Shown: one piece after another, positions 32,109 to 43,432 of the stretch
Position numbering within the stretch: position 1 is the stretch's first letter
How the letters are laid out: each line of letters begins with the position of its first letter
Source of the DNA: Hyposmocoma kahamanoa
Lineage: Eukaryota; Arthropoda; Insecta; Lepidoptera; Cosmopterigidae
DNA length: 64,000 nucleotides
Assembly (NCBI RefSeq): GCF_003589595.1
Contig: NW_020653766.1
Coordinates: forward strand, 3,551,058-3,615,057
Direction: 5' to 3'
The notes under the pieces: model-generated
What the model was told of the DNA's origin: nothing
The model's input: only the letters and a program-made list of their open reading frames with translations
Databases searched by the model: none
Program-made: the position numbers and the translations under genes

Positions 32109-33104
32109 AGTATTTATATACATATGTACCTACCTATAGAAGCACAACTACAATATATTATTTTTGGGACAGTAATTTGTAGCAAATATCTATTAAAAAA
32201 TAATAATTTGTCACCAATGTACTTAAATATCAATAAATAATACGCATATTCAAATATAAGCAGTTCCGAGAAGTCCCGGAATGTGTAGAAGAGCGTATGT
32301 CCACGTTGTTCTTTAGTATAACGCTATCACTGATTATAACAGTTCACTGGGTTGAACATACAGTCCCTATCTTTCTCCATAAGTTTTGTTTATGGTACCC
32401 CTCCCTATCAACCTCGTAGATAGGGACAACAGGGTTGAACATAGAGTAGAGGTTTGTAATTCATATCTCCAGTAACGTTCAAACCATTTAAACAGCTTCT
32501 GATCACTTAAAGCCGGGCCTTGCTTGAATGGGTCTGGTGCAAGTTTTCTTCTCAAGTTTTTCTTTTCAGAACGAGACCATTAGGCAATACTGCGTCATCT
32601 ACATTCTTATGTTCCTTATTTCTTTTGTTCCAGTACCAGTACAGTGAATTGGTGCTTTTCTTTTCTGCTGGTGAATACGTATACCCTGTATGAAGCCGTT
32701 CCACCCATGCAAGGTGGTTTTATCTTGATACTTATCAAAAAAATTACGAGAACATTTTGCAGAATTCATCTTAAAACACTTTTGTATTGGACATCTTTAA
32801 GTATGCTATTTTCTTGCACCTCTAGATCTCATGCATCTGCCTACAGTGCACTGAACTCAAGGGCACCGGACCTTCATTTAAGATGACTGATCTCTCCAAT
32901 AGCATTAGATAAGGCTGATTAATGCTAATCGGCCGCTCACTGCAGCACTACAAAATAATCTGTGCGGTCGACAACACCGCCAATAACACTGGTGGATAAG
33001 ATCACCATTTAGTCTTTGTCTGGTTTGTCCACTGGCACGAATAAGATTGCAGTTTGAGTCAACGTTGGTCTGTTCAGTATGTACCTACTCGCTAATTATC
33101 TTAC
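32109..33104. other. Unassigned sequence, no gene seen
   Basis: A LINE-tail block resembling 15255 (CCCTCCCTATCAACCTCG) is at about 32398. Short frames at 32367-32555 (minus) and 32644-32886 (plus) have no recognised domain. Confidence 0.35.
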
Positions 33105-33290
33105 ATAGCGTAAAAGGTTTACTGAAATATCGCTGCTATTCAAGAATAGTGGCTCAAGCCAATTTTCAAATAACATTTCGTACGTAAATTCCGAGAAACT
33201 CCGATCTGCGAGCCCGGATTGAAACCTACGGCCTCTGCTTAAGAGGTGGTAGGTCAAATAATTTTCTTTCTCTGTTCTGCTCACAGAACA
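33105..33290 (-). mobile_element. Diverged tRNA-like retroposon
   Basis: Minus strand: ACCACCTCTTAAGCAGAGGC, then a box B-like GGTTTCAATCCGGGCTCGC and CGGAATTTACGTACG. This fits a known lepidopteran SINE or LINE-tail layout; it is heavily mutated. Confidence 0.4.
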
Positions 33291-34061
33291 ATAAATACAG
33301 TAGAAGTGGTTAGTTAGCATCTGACGCGTTCCAACTATAAGGGCTCGAAAGACCTATTTGAGCTTAGACCGCCATTTTCGCTTTGTATGGTATGGTTGTG
33401 ACATTCTTTCGTGCAAATTTTCTAAAATCCTAGAAAAATGCCTTTTTGTGCTGTTTCGGCGTGACAGCCGTAGTGGTATTTCATATCATCGGAGTCTTAT
33501 TTTAATAATTTTTTTGTTACAAGAAACGGGCATATACCCCTGCAATATGGTTGCTTCTTTTTGGAGAATTAAATTAATAACTCCTATTCGTCGTCGTTCA
33601 GCAATTAACCGCTAGATGGCAGCACAATGATTGACATTTCAATATAATATCTAAACGTCGTAACTTGCAATAATAAGTATTGATGGTATTGAGCTTTCAA
33701 CGATATGCCAACAGGGTAAAACAAGTTTAAACAACAAGTTTAAATTATATTAACTATCCAAAATTTAATACTTCTTTTTATATTTGAGACTACGACCAAT
33801 CAATATTAAAATTTTGTAGTGTTTCGAATCAAGAGTGAGTTTTGGCGACTTCGGTTCTGATTACTAATCCCGGTACAAGTTAAGTACTTAGTACCTAATT
33901 GGTACACCAGATGTAGCAATGAGTACCAAAGTTTTGTAACAAAATTGTAAATAGAACACAAAGTACAATTTATCAACGCTAGTCTAATTTCTAGTGATAA
34001 CAAACAAATCAACTAATGGTGCTTATTGCACAGATTTTTATGGATACTGCTGGCTATTCTT
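33291..34061. other. AT-rich sequence, no gene seen
   Basis: Nothing recognisable apart from TAGATGGCAGC at 33614, one variant of the motif described at 34184. Confidence 0.4.
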
Positions 34062-34172
34062 TTTTTTACACAATCTAAGCCCCGCACTTGGGAAGCCCCA
34101 CAAATTACACCCAAACTCACGAGGGAAATAAATGTAGGCCATACAAACATTTCTCCTCCGGCCCAGCAAATC
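34062..34172 (-). mobile_element. tRNA-derived SINE (type 1), internally deleted
   Basis: The CACCCGCGACAC block is lost. The box B region (GATTTGCTGGGCCGGAGG on the minus strand) is degraded. Confidence 0.62.
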
Positions 34173-35487
34173 GATATCGGTAATAGATGGCGCTAATTCT
34201 AATTTTGATTACGATTAGAGCCACATACCCATACTAGCAAGCGTTAATTAAGAAATTAGTTTATAGCACACAATGCCATTGACACATATTTTTCAAAGTT
34301 CAGTAAACCGTTTTAGCTCATGGTCAACTATTTTTTAATAATATTACGACGAAAAAATTGGCCATTTAATATGTCATATTAAAGATGAATATCCACTTCC
34401 ATTTACATAATTTAAACTACTTCCAGACTATCGACCAGCGCCATCTATATTTAAGATGGAATTTTTGCCTTTTTCAGTTACAATGTGTAGTATGGAGATC
34501 AGCCGTTCTCTTGAGTTGTTGGTGTATCATTATAACCTTAGCATGTCAAAAAAATTTACTGTATTACTAACTATTATAAATTATAATATAAATCATTCTA
34601 ATCTACTATAACATGATTAGAAAATATAAAAAAAAAATGGTTTCCCAAGTAAAAAGGAACCATAAAAACGAATAGTTCACGTTTGTACGTGGGCGGATGG
34701 ACAACAGAATGCCGCCGCCCACCACCAGTCGTGGCCTACATTAACACTTTTACGATCGGCGGTTATGGATAAACATAGTACAATACAAACGACGTGATAT
34801 TTGCATTGCATATCCCAATAGATAACCAACGCAAATATAAATAGGATCGGTTATTGCCTGATCAGTACAGACTATATTTTTACCTAATCTTCAAGTTACA
34901 CGCAGAGTGGATATACCTCCGTCTGAAATCTCGGGATGATAAAATTTTTTTTATTTTTTTTTATTTTAAGCCGTTACTAACCCACTTCGTCTACTTATTG
35001 CGATTTAACGCCACTATCTATCTCGTGGTTGTTTGACAGTTAGACCTCACCCGAAGATTGTATGTGCCCCATGCTTCAGGGGTTAGGTTAGGCTGCAATA
35101 AAATATAATTATATAAAATAAATACAATACAATATTTCTAAAATTTCAGAAGAATGTACTATACGCTTTATACATATATCTAATCTAGGAAGTTAAATAA
35201 GATTCAAGGATGAAATTTATGTAAATATGCTTTGACTATTCCGATTTCTGCTGATTAGATATTATATTTTCGTACGTACAGATATTCATAATCCTAAATA
35301 TTTAAATATAAAATTTTAAATAATCCTAATTATTCATTCATAATTTTCATTACATGTCAATATAGAATGTTAAATAAACAAATAGATTAGATTGTATCAA
35401 AAATTAATAATAAAGAAATATACTTAGTATTATCTAAATAACATTTTTATACGAAAGTATTTCGTCGTATCTAAATGGAGTTTATAT
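34173..35487. other. AT-rich sequence with two TAGATGGCGCT motifs
   Basis: TAGATGGCGCT is at 34184-34194 and its complement at 34437-34447, 243 bp apart and facing each other. No gene or other repeat was recognised. Confidence 0.5.
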
Positions 35488-35800
35488 TTTTTTCAAACAA
35501 ACCAACGTTTCGGGCCCTTTACAAGTCCCATGGTCACGGCTGACCAACGCGTTTACGCACAACGTCCGATTCTTCCGAATCCGAGACACGACGGTCCGAA
35601 ATGTCACAGGGATCATTTTATCTCTAGGTGTACTAGCGATATTCATAGTTTCTCGGATTTGAATCGGACTTAGTGCACAAGCGACATACGAAGTGGGTCC
35701 GAGTTTTCGAGATTTGTCTAGTCTCGGATTTGGCACGAATACGAAACGGATGCAGTACAGTGCAGTTTCAGACGCTGTAGCAGTGCCCCTCAGGAGGGCT
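35488..35800. mobile_element. Composite of Penelope terminus, GAGCGTTTACGC element and SINE scrap
   Basis: 35488-35545 is a minus-strand Penelope 3' block (CAAACCAACGTTTCGGGCCC). About 35548-35750 matches the nested element at 18770. It is followed by GCAGTGCCCCTCAG from the Metulj-like SINE. Confidence 0.5.
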
Positions 35801-36156
35801 ACTCTCGATGTCCGTCCGACATCCGTCCGAAGCAATTACTGTCAAATAAGTAATATTCGACAAAATTAAAAGACAAGTATCCAGTATGAAGCTTCATTCG
35901 CATCACGCGTCTTTTCATTTGGTCAAGTATTGCTTATTTGGCAGCAATTGTTTCGGACGGAGATCGAGAGTAGCCCTCCAGATCTTTGCATCAATTGCAA
36001 AATTTCTGAGTCAAAGCCAAATAATAGTCTTTATCTCATAGGTAAGAAAATTACACTTGAAATCTTCATACTGATAAAACTCTACTACTTATTCGTAAGG
36101 AAGATTCCCATGAGAAGAATGCTAGGGGTTGCTTTTTGTAAAAATTCATTGTACTT
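35801..36156. other. Unassigned; local inverted similarity
   Basis: GGGCTACTCTCGATGTCCGTC at about 35796 is loosely mirrored by GATCGAGAGTAGCCC near 35961, and each lies next to TCCGAAGCAATT/AATTGTTTCGGA-type sequence. This suggests foldback ends of a 180-bp insert. Confidence 0.35.
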
Positions 36157-36412
36157 ATCGAGTTCTTGGTTTTCGCGATTGTTACACATAGGAAATGAAA
36201 CTATTTTTCCGGATTTAAATGGCATATATTTGTTTTTTCAAACAAACCGACGTTTCGGGCCCTTTACAGGTCCCATGGTCACGGTTGACTGAGGTGGTAC
36301 AGTCTTCAACCAGTTATGTCTAATATTGATGCAAACCAGCTTATTTTTTCACTATAGTTACAATAGTTATTAATTAAATACCTTATTTTTAATTTTACAA
36401 AGAAAACATTCA
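36157..36412 (-). mobile_element. Penelope-like element 3' UTR
   Basis: Same UTR as at 28256 and 45508, including CCAACCAGTCATC-type and GGGCCCGAAACGTCGGTTTG blocks. The coding part is absent. Confidence 0.65.
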
Positions 36413-36427
36413 TACTGTTGTAATATA

Positions 36428-36505
36428 CAGTGGCACTGCAACTGCTATGGACAGGCTTGTCGCGTATCACCAGTCTTACGAGTTGCTTGTCCCGTCATTT
36501 GACAA
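36428..36505 (+). mobile_element. Metulj-like SINE, 3' fragment
   Basis: CAGTGGCACTGCAACTGC and CTTGTCCCGTCATTTG. Confidence 0.6.
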
Positions 36506-36724
36506 TGTATTTTTTAAACAGTTTTCCGGGAGAGAGAGCAATTCAAATAAAAGTAAACATACATTTATCTAGAATCCAGGTTGTAACATCTATTTTCATC
36601 CGACCTTCGCTGGGAATTTCGGCTTTCCGGTAAACATATCACATTGTTGAGTAATGCCAAAATGTTTATGGATTTGAAAACTCTAGTAGCAGTAGAGCAG
36701 CGAAAAAGGTCATTCATGGAAGTA

Positions 36725-36900
36725 CAACCATTTGTTTTGCCCTTTGCATCCGTCACGCTGAGACGTGAAATTGACAAGTCCCATGTGCCTGTAGTTACGC
36801 CACGCATTAGTACGGATTAGTGCTTGGGTGCAGGAATAGACACCTATGGTGATAGTACGTCTCTGGACGAACACTCACAAGAAGCTCTAGGTACTGCTAC
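36725..36900 (-). mobile_element. Metulj-like SINE, diverged
   Basis: Minus strand: AGAGCTTCTTGTGAGTGTTC, GTCCAGAGACGTAC and TACAGGCACATGGGACTTG are recognisable; the 3' end is decayed. Confidence 0.55.
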
Positions 36901-36944
36901 TATATCTGACTAGTACATCTGTAGTTACTTCAGGAATAATAAAC

Positions 36945-37643
36945 TACTAGCTTTTACTCGCGACTTTGTTTGCGTAAAATTAGTACTTCAAGTAGTCTAC
37001 TACTGTATTATAAGTACTATAGTAATTTTCATGTTTTTTTTTGTTCTCCATACGAATTTTCATCCCTTATTTCTACCCATTTAAGATTTATTTTTGTGAC
37101 AAGAAGTAGCCTATGTCCTTTTTCTAGGTCCCATCTATTACTACGCGGCAGACAGTCAAACCATATTTGTAATGCAAAAACGAGCGATTCGTTCTGTGTA
37201 CCATTTAGGTTCTCGGGATTCTCTCAGAGAAAAGAGAGTTTCAGAGAAGAAAGAGACTGGTATTATGACTGTGGCATCACAGTACATTTACTCAAATATT
37301 TTATATGCCCGTAAAAATATACATAATTTCAATAAGAAAGAAGATATCCATAATATTAACCTTAGAGCTAAGTCCAAACACATGGTACCACGATTTCGTT
37401 TAACCAAGGTAAACGACTCTTTTGGGGAACTGTATACGTTTTTACAATAAGATTCCGGAACATATATTAAGATGATCATTTCCTAAGTTTAAAAACAACA
37501 TTATTTTCATATTATTTTGATCAGCTGTGTGTAATTATATATTTGCATAAGCTATGTACAGAGTTGTATAAGATAATATTATTTTAAGTAAATATGACTG
37601 TGTATCTGTAATTGTATCATATTGAATAAATAAATAAATAAAA
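36945..37643 (+). mobile_element. LINE 3' end with (AATA)n tail, preceded by a common moth repeat
   Basis: 36945-37135 resembles the widespread repeat containing AGCTTTTACTCGCGACTTTG and GTAGCCTATGTCC. From about 37145 an ORF2 C-terminus reads MQKRAIRSVYHLGSRDSLRE, then GIMTVASQYIYSNILYARKN, ending at 37449. An AT-rich UTR and an AATAAATAAATAAATA tail at 37624 follow. Confidence 0.65.
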
Positions 37644-38737
37644 ATATTTTGATTCAAAAGTCATATTACAAAATTGAAGACTACGTGATAGAGAAAGATG
37701 TATGGAAAGACGACATGGCTCTAGATTCCACACTTATTTGATTCATAGCATGTTTATTTGAAAAGAGCAATCCCTAGAGTTTCTTGCTCGTTCTCCCCAG
37801 AGAAGTCACGAAGTCACGAACGAGCAGTAGCTTAAATGTGACGTTTTCAAGTGTAATTTTACCTATGGAATAAATGATTCTTTGACATCTTTGACAACTA
37901 TGTGTTTGTAATAATATAGTCATTCAAGGTTGTTAGTATTTTAAAAATAGGCCTGTAAGTATATCTGTTTAAGAATCCCGACATAGGAAGATATCTCCAG
38001 ATTAACAGACGAATGAGGCACTCCTAAACAAATTAATCACAATCGTTTCTCAAAAACTCACAATGCTGAACTCATTTGTCGCTAGCACGTCTCGTTAAGT
38101 TAGTTGCTACGGAAACGATCTCAAGAAATAGACCAGAATAGTTCGGCCTACACACACCTTTCTAAACAATTTTTGTCCTTCTCTAAATCATTGATTTCTG
38201 TATGTTTGTTTCGTTTTTCGCACCTACATAAAGTTTTCAAGGACTTTGTCTTCTTAACACGTTGTGAATGAGTGTGTGGTATATACAGTTTAAGATTCTT
38301 TACAATTTGTCGTATTGCTTTAGTTACACTTATTCGGTTGATTTAAAACATATTATTTATAAATTCATTTATTTAATTCAAGCAACATGACCCATTATAC
38401 ACACTTTAAGGACTAACATGCATACAATATAATAAAACACTATTTATTTATTTACACTTATGAACTGCGACGTGTGACGCAACTTGGGTGCCCGGTAACC
38501 GGCTTCGGAAACGTCGATATATGACACCCTTCAACCAAAACTTGTCCTTCACGATGGTCGACAGATGTTTAGTTGGTACTCTCGCCACAAATGAATTAAT
38601 CATATTGTGACGGGACCCATTTATTTTATAAAAGGGTTATAGGCACAGCTTTACAGAGTTCTATCATTTCACAATTTACATTAAGCGCACGTACACAACT
38701 ACAGGTACATCTTACTTTTTTTGTATAACTCTAATGT
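37644..38737. other. AT-rich sequence, no gene seen
   Basis: Slightly GC-richer at 38465-38600, without a supported frame. Confidence 0.4.
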
Positions 38738-38866
38738 GTCTGGTGGTAAGCAATACGCCTGTCCCTAACAGTTGCAGTGCCACTGAGAGCTTTAAATCAC
38801 TGAGATCTGAGGGGCACTGCCACTGCACCCTAAGACAAGTTGACAAGTCCCATGTGACTGTAACAA
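38738..38866 (-). mobile_element. Metulj-like SINE, partial
   Basis: Minus-strand TTACAGTCACATGGGACTTG, AGTGCCCCTCAGATCTCAG and CTTACCACCAGACACATT. Confidence 0.62.
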
Positions 38867-39199
38867 ATAAAAACACTTTTGACGTATGAACGCATGTGGC
38901 CTTATAAATATTATATTCTAGTCTGTTTACATATTATACAGTTGTCTGGTACATTTTTATCTCATATATACAATACACGGCATAATCTTATGACGAATCA
39001 GTTTTCAGAATCGACACCATTGTCAAAACCCCCAGGGTCAACTTTGGGTCGACAAATAAATAGCGCTCTCGAAACAGGGAGAACTGGTTTCGTCGAATTC
39101 TTTGTTTTAATTGGTAAGCTGGAACACAGACGGAAGACGAGATAAAACCTAACATGGCGTAATTTAAAATACGCAGACGTATCTAATGTCGCAGGGGAG

Positions 39200-39365
39200 T
39201 TTCAAAATGGCCACCGGAAATATATAATGATTTCCCGCGAAAAAATGTTAGAGACATAAACTATTCAAGAAAAATTACTATCTAAGATCTGGCAGTATAG
39301 CCATTTAGCCTTAGCCTTTATTTTTTTTCCATCCTCTGAGCCTTAGCCTGTCCTGAAGGACGAAA
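39200..39365 (+). repeat. Dispersed repeat, copy 1 of 2
   Basis: Shares CGCGAAAAAATRTT, AAGAAAAATTAC and ATCTAAGATYTGGC in order with 52455-52605. Class is unknown. Confidence 0.5.
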
Positions 39366-39770
39366 AATTTAACCACTGATGTCGCACGGATTAAAAAAAC
39401 ACGGTTTTTAAAACTAACAAAACAGACACTCGTTTTTTCTTTTTTTTCTTGTTCACATTGACAAGAAACTAGCAATGACTTCACTATATATTAAGTATAA
39501 ATAGCGTTATAAGAAAATTCAGTAGGTAATGAAGAATAGATATATTTAAATTCTTTAATGACCTGAACGTTTGTAATTACAGATCTGCCCATGCAATATA
39601 TTTATAAACAATGTTTTTCATCAATCGCACTTGAGAGGAAGCTTAAAAAAAGAATAAATTAAGAACTATAATAATTACAATGAAAAAAATATTTTTATGA
39701 AAATTTTTCTTAGATTTTTCTTATTAATAATTTTTTATTTTTTTTATTAATGTACCCTTTTTTTAGTAAA
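39366..39770. other. AT-rich sequence, no gene seen
   Basis: Long A/T runs only. Confidence 0.5.
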
Positions 39771-39968
39771 CTAACGCGCATACTCAACATAGCCCCGCAC
39801 TAGAAAACCCTGTGTCGCGGGTGCCATGTACAGATATAGGATACAGAGACAACCACAAATTACACCCAAACTCACGAGAGAAATAAATGTAGGCCATACA
39901 AATATTTCTCCCGGCCCGGGAATCGAACCTCGGACATCTGCGTGGCAGTCCGGCATGGTAACGGCTCG
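39771..39968 (-). mobile_element. tRNA-derived SINE (type 1)
   Basis: Minus-strand box B GGTTCGATTCCCGGGCC and a full body are present. Box A is decayed at the right end. Confidence 0.8.
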
Positions 39969-40012
39969 GCTCGATACCCAGTAAAAAGATCTTTAACAAA
40001 AACACAGGAGAA

Positions 40013-40145
40013 TTTCGACGTAAGAGCATTACTACGGTGCAGTATGGTCGTGGGTTCAAGTATCGGGTCAAAAAAGTTTTTCTATGTGTTCGATCTTTGT
40101 ATTAATAAACATAATAAAAACTAGTGGAGTTAATTCACAAAAAAT
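40013..40145 (+). mobile_element. tRNA-derived SINE (type 2), diverged
   Basis: GGGTTCAAGTATCGGG stands where box B should be, followed by the family tail TGTGTTCGATCTTTGTATTA and ACTAGTGGAGTTAATTCAC. Confidence 0.55.
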
Positions 40146-40844
40146 ATCTCAATAATACATATATCAAAAATTATTTCAATATATCATGAGAATACTGTAA
40201 TGAATACCTTAATTTTTTCAAATTATCTTACTTAATTTTTTATAAATAAAATCCAACTCCGATTTCACTTCACTTTTATTGAGATTAAATTCTCTACTTT
40301 TCTATAACTTCATTATCGGGTCTTTTATGACTTTGGTTGATATGGAAGAGTGAAGTTAGACGTGGAATGGAACTAAAGTAGTCAAAAGACCACAATTTGG
40401 TCTTATATTTAATATACTATAGTACCGGCACGCTGTAATGGCCGTTTGACTGATTACAATATGGAGTTCAAATCTCAGTTCATTATCGAAAAAAATATAA
40501 TCAAATGCGAGTCGCATCTATAAGTTTTTATATTTGTAACTAGTATTGCAATGGGTAGTTGATTAAAAAGTTTTAATAAAACGAAAATAAAAATGTTTAC
40601 TTAATATATCGTCAATTCGAAACTGCTTTGTTTTACATTGAGCTTTGACGCGACTTTGGCGAAGGTAAAAGATGTGCTGGCCAGCGATCGCATAAGCGAC
40701 GATTGTATTAGATTTCATTTTTTTAAATTTCGAATTTCGAAAAACAAATGTCAAGTTGTGTCGAAAACACAGACACATTCCATAAATTTTACTGCACGTC
40801 ACTATTGACAACTATGTACAGCAATTAGCGCCTTCAACGTAGGT
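40146..40844. other. AT-rich sequence, no gene seen
   Basis: The 82-codon minus frame at 40563-40811 has no recognised domain. Confidence 0.4.
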
Positions 40845-41070
40845 AAGAATTTTTTTAAATTTATTTATGAAATTTTTCTGAGTGTTTTTTCTGAGTGTTC
40901 GGTCTTTGTATTAATAATTAATTATAACAAACTAGTGGAGTAATTTCACAAAAAATAATTGAATATCAATTCAATAAAAATTTAATTATTTATGAAGGCT
41001 TTGGCAAAGCCATCAGCCTAAACATGAAGTTTAATTATAATTCTGTAAATATGGCCGCCACAAAGAGGAT
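40845..41070 (+). repeat. GGCTTTGGCAAAGCC repeat, interrupted by a SINE
   Basis: The short palindrome GGCTTTGGCAAAGCC, then CAGCCTAAACATGAAG and ATGGCCGCCACAAAGAGGAT, recur at 44755-44812 (partial) and 53283-53375. Confidence 0.6.
40871..40985 (+). mobile_element. tRNA-derived SINE (type 2), 5'-truncated, 10-bp TSD
   Basis: Starts AATTTTTCTGAGTG and ends with the family A/T tail. TTATTTATGA is duplicated at 40861-40870 and 40986-40995 within the surrounding repeat, showing retroposition of a 5'-truncated copy. Confidence 0.78.
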
Positions 41071-41734
41071 AGGCAATTTGAGGCGGCGTGGTTGGATTGA
41101 CTCGGGATTCCTTAAAACGGGCCGATACGGGTATTTTAGTTCGAAATTCGTATAATTTCGCGTTTTAATCTTCGATTAAGGCACAATAGCACTATCCTAT
41201 TCCACTTTAAACTAGATTTCACAAAACAATTAAAAGTCAAAATAAAAACGACACTTTTCCCTCCAAAAGATCCAGAGCGTAATGCTCCATAGTGGTATTA
41301 AAATAGTCAATAGAAGAACTAAATGGGGAAAGCGTAACATTATGTTATACAATCTTTTAGGTACTACTAAAACAAACATGTGACAACCTTACGACTTGTA
41401 GATATTGAAGCGCCAAACAGGCGGAAGTTGTAGTGCTTGTAATTTTTATAATATTGTGCTCTATATTCTCTTCCTTAAAGAAATCTGTAAACGCAAGTAC
41501 CTATATTGATTTCGTTCAATTCTAATGCAAAGTTATAGCAACCTAATCGACTTGATGAATCCACTCGAAGTCTGCGAGTCAGACGGGTGATGTAATTTCC
41601 TGACAAGATAGCCATAAATAAAATGCAAACATACGGGCCAACTCTAATGACTTGGGGCAGCCAATAGCAAAATTATCTAAACTTAAATACCAAAATTGTT
41701 GGGTGAAGATAGTAATACAGAATTATGACTTCTT
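41071..41734. other. AT-rich sequence, no gene seen
   Basis: Nothing recognisable. Confidence 0.45.
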
Positions 41735-41945
41735 TATATAAAAAAAACCTCAGTAGTTTGTGGAATTATATCTAATTGCCAAGTTTATTGAGATCGGTTA
41801 ACGGAAAGTGGGTGAAGTCAATTGCCACCCTTAGAGGTGAAATATTTTTTCAAACTTAAGAAAAAAGATATATCGAAGTCGGAGTAATCGCGTAAGATAT
41901 ACAAAAAAGAAATATACAGTCGTATTGAGGAACTCCTCCTTTTCT
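41735..41945 (-). repeat. GGAGGAGG-type dispersed repeat
   Basis: Minus strand: ACCGACTTAAGAAAAGGAGG, ATTACTCCGACTTC and TTGCCACCC-type blocks match 11453-11650. Confidence 0.55.
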
Positions 41946-41990
41946 TAAGTCGGTCAATAACAAACTAGTGTCTGGAAACGGGAATAAACG

Positions 41991-42125
41991 CGTTTACATA
42001 CGAACAGGTATTGTTCACACCTACCTAGTTTCCCGACGTTGAGTCAGCCTGTGACCACGGCCATTGCAACCTGGCCGAAACGTCGGGCCGAAACGCGAAA
42101 GTTTAAATAACAAACTAGTGGTTTA
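41991..42125 (+). mobile_element. Penelope-like terminus with hammerhead-like core
   Basis: CCTGTGACCACGGCC, a 10-nt loop, then GGCCGAAACGTCGGG. This resembles a hammerhead ribozyme core (a stem II of GGCC pairs followed by GAAAC), which Penelope-like elements are known to carry in their terminal repeats. The usual CTGATGA is reduced to CTGTGA, so activity is doubtful. Confidence 0.5.
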
Positions 42126-42256
42126 ATTAAGAAAAAATGAATAAACATAGTAGAGAAGTTTCATGGCATGAAATAAAATCAATGCATAGTAACTTCGACT
42201 AAGTTTTTTTAATGTAAATTACGCGATTACTGCGGCATTTGTGAACCTTTTTTTTT

Positions 42257-42466
42257 TTAATAAATAACGCACACACTCAACATAGCCCCGCACTAGGGAA
42301 ACCCTGTGTCGCGGGTGCCATGGACACACACATAGACGACCACAAATTACACCCAAACTCACGAGAGAAATAAATGTAAGCCATACAAACATTTCTCCCG
42401 GCCCGGGAATCGAACCTGGGACCTCTGCGTGGCAGTCCGGCATGGTAACCGTTCGGCCACGGAGGC
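42257..42466 (-). mobile_element. tRNA-derived SINE (type 1), full length
   Basis: Complete from CCTCCGTGGCCGAACGG (right end, minus strand) through box B to the poly-A (T's at about 42247). Confidence 0.88.
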
Positions 42467-42587
42467 AGTTAAAACCTTTTATTATGACCTATTTTGATGA
42501 TTAATTTTATGTTGTCTCCGTATTGGTATAATAGCACGAAATATGTATTTATCTAGATATTTACATAGTTTTAATAATTTAATGTTT

Positions 42588-42785
42588 CTAGTTCTAAAGT
42601 TTCCGCGATTGTTACACATAGGAAATGAAACTGTTTTTCCGAATTTAAATCGCGAATATTTGTTTTTTTTAAACAACCCAACGTTTTGGGCCCAATACAG
42701 TTCCCATGTCCATGCCCAAGTCAACCGTGACCATAAGACCTGTAAATGGCCCGAAACGTTGGTTTGTTTGAAAAAACAAAATATA
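42588..42785. mobile_element. Two Penelope 3' termini head to head
   Basis: The left arm is a minus-strand copy (AACCCAACGTTTTGGGCCC). The right arm, from about 42718, is a plus-strand copy (TCAACCGTGACCATAAGACC, then GGCCCGAAACGTTGG). They meet near 42713. Confidence 0.65.
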
Positions 42786-43013
42786 CGCGTTGTTTAAATG
42801 TTTTTTAAAACCATTTAAACCATTTATTTCCACACACATTAATTACATAACAAAATTAAGCTTAAAACATTATATTAAATGCAAAATAAATAAATGTATA
42901 CATAAATAATTTATGTGCCGGGGGACAGTCTAAACATTTTACTGAGGAGCACAAGTTGCTCAACAGTGGTTTTCAGCCTCCATGTTTCATCTTTGTTCCA
43001 TCTACTACGGAAA

Positions 43014-43432
43014 CCCTGTACCGCGGGTGCCACGGACACACACATAGACAACCACAAATTACACCCAAACTCACGAGAGACATAAATCGACTGTGAACTG
43101 GCAGCCGGTACTATCTCAATTTTGACAATTTTACAGGATGAAGAAAAGAATTGCTTGCGTCATATATATAGCGTCTGGTTAGGAGTTAGTAGACGTTGAA
43201 TGAAGTCGAATCTGGCACCAAAATTAAATGTATCTGAGATGGGATGTCGGAGTATGAAATAGCATAAAATGGTATTAAAAAGTGAAATCTTTAGAAAAAT
43301 TGAGATAGAACCGGTTGCCAGTTCACTGTCGAAATGTAGTCCATGCTAATATTTCTCTTGTCCCGGGAATTGAACCCGAGACCTCTGCGTGGCAGTACGG
43401 CATGGTAACCGTTCGACCACAGACGCAGATCT
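43014..43432 (-). mobile_element. tRNA-derived SINE (type 1) split by MITE D
   Basis: SINE parts at 43014-43087 and 43332-43432 rejoin to a normal type 1 body once the 244-bp insert and one AAAT are removed. Box A and box B lie in the right part. Confidence 0.82.
43088..43331. mobile_element. MITE D (244 bp, about 36-bp TIR, AAAT duplicated)
   Basis: Starts CGACTGTGAACTGGCAGCC and ends with the near-complement (GGTTGCCAGTTCACTGTCG). AAAT at 43084-43087 is repeated at 43332-43335. Sister SINE copies give the empty site, so the boundaries are secure. A 4-bp TSD would fit Chapaev-type transposons; the superfamily is not proven. Confidence 0.85.
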
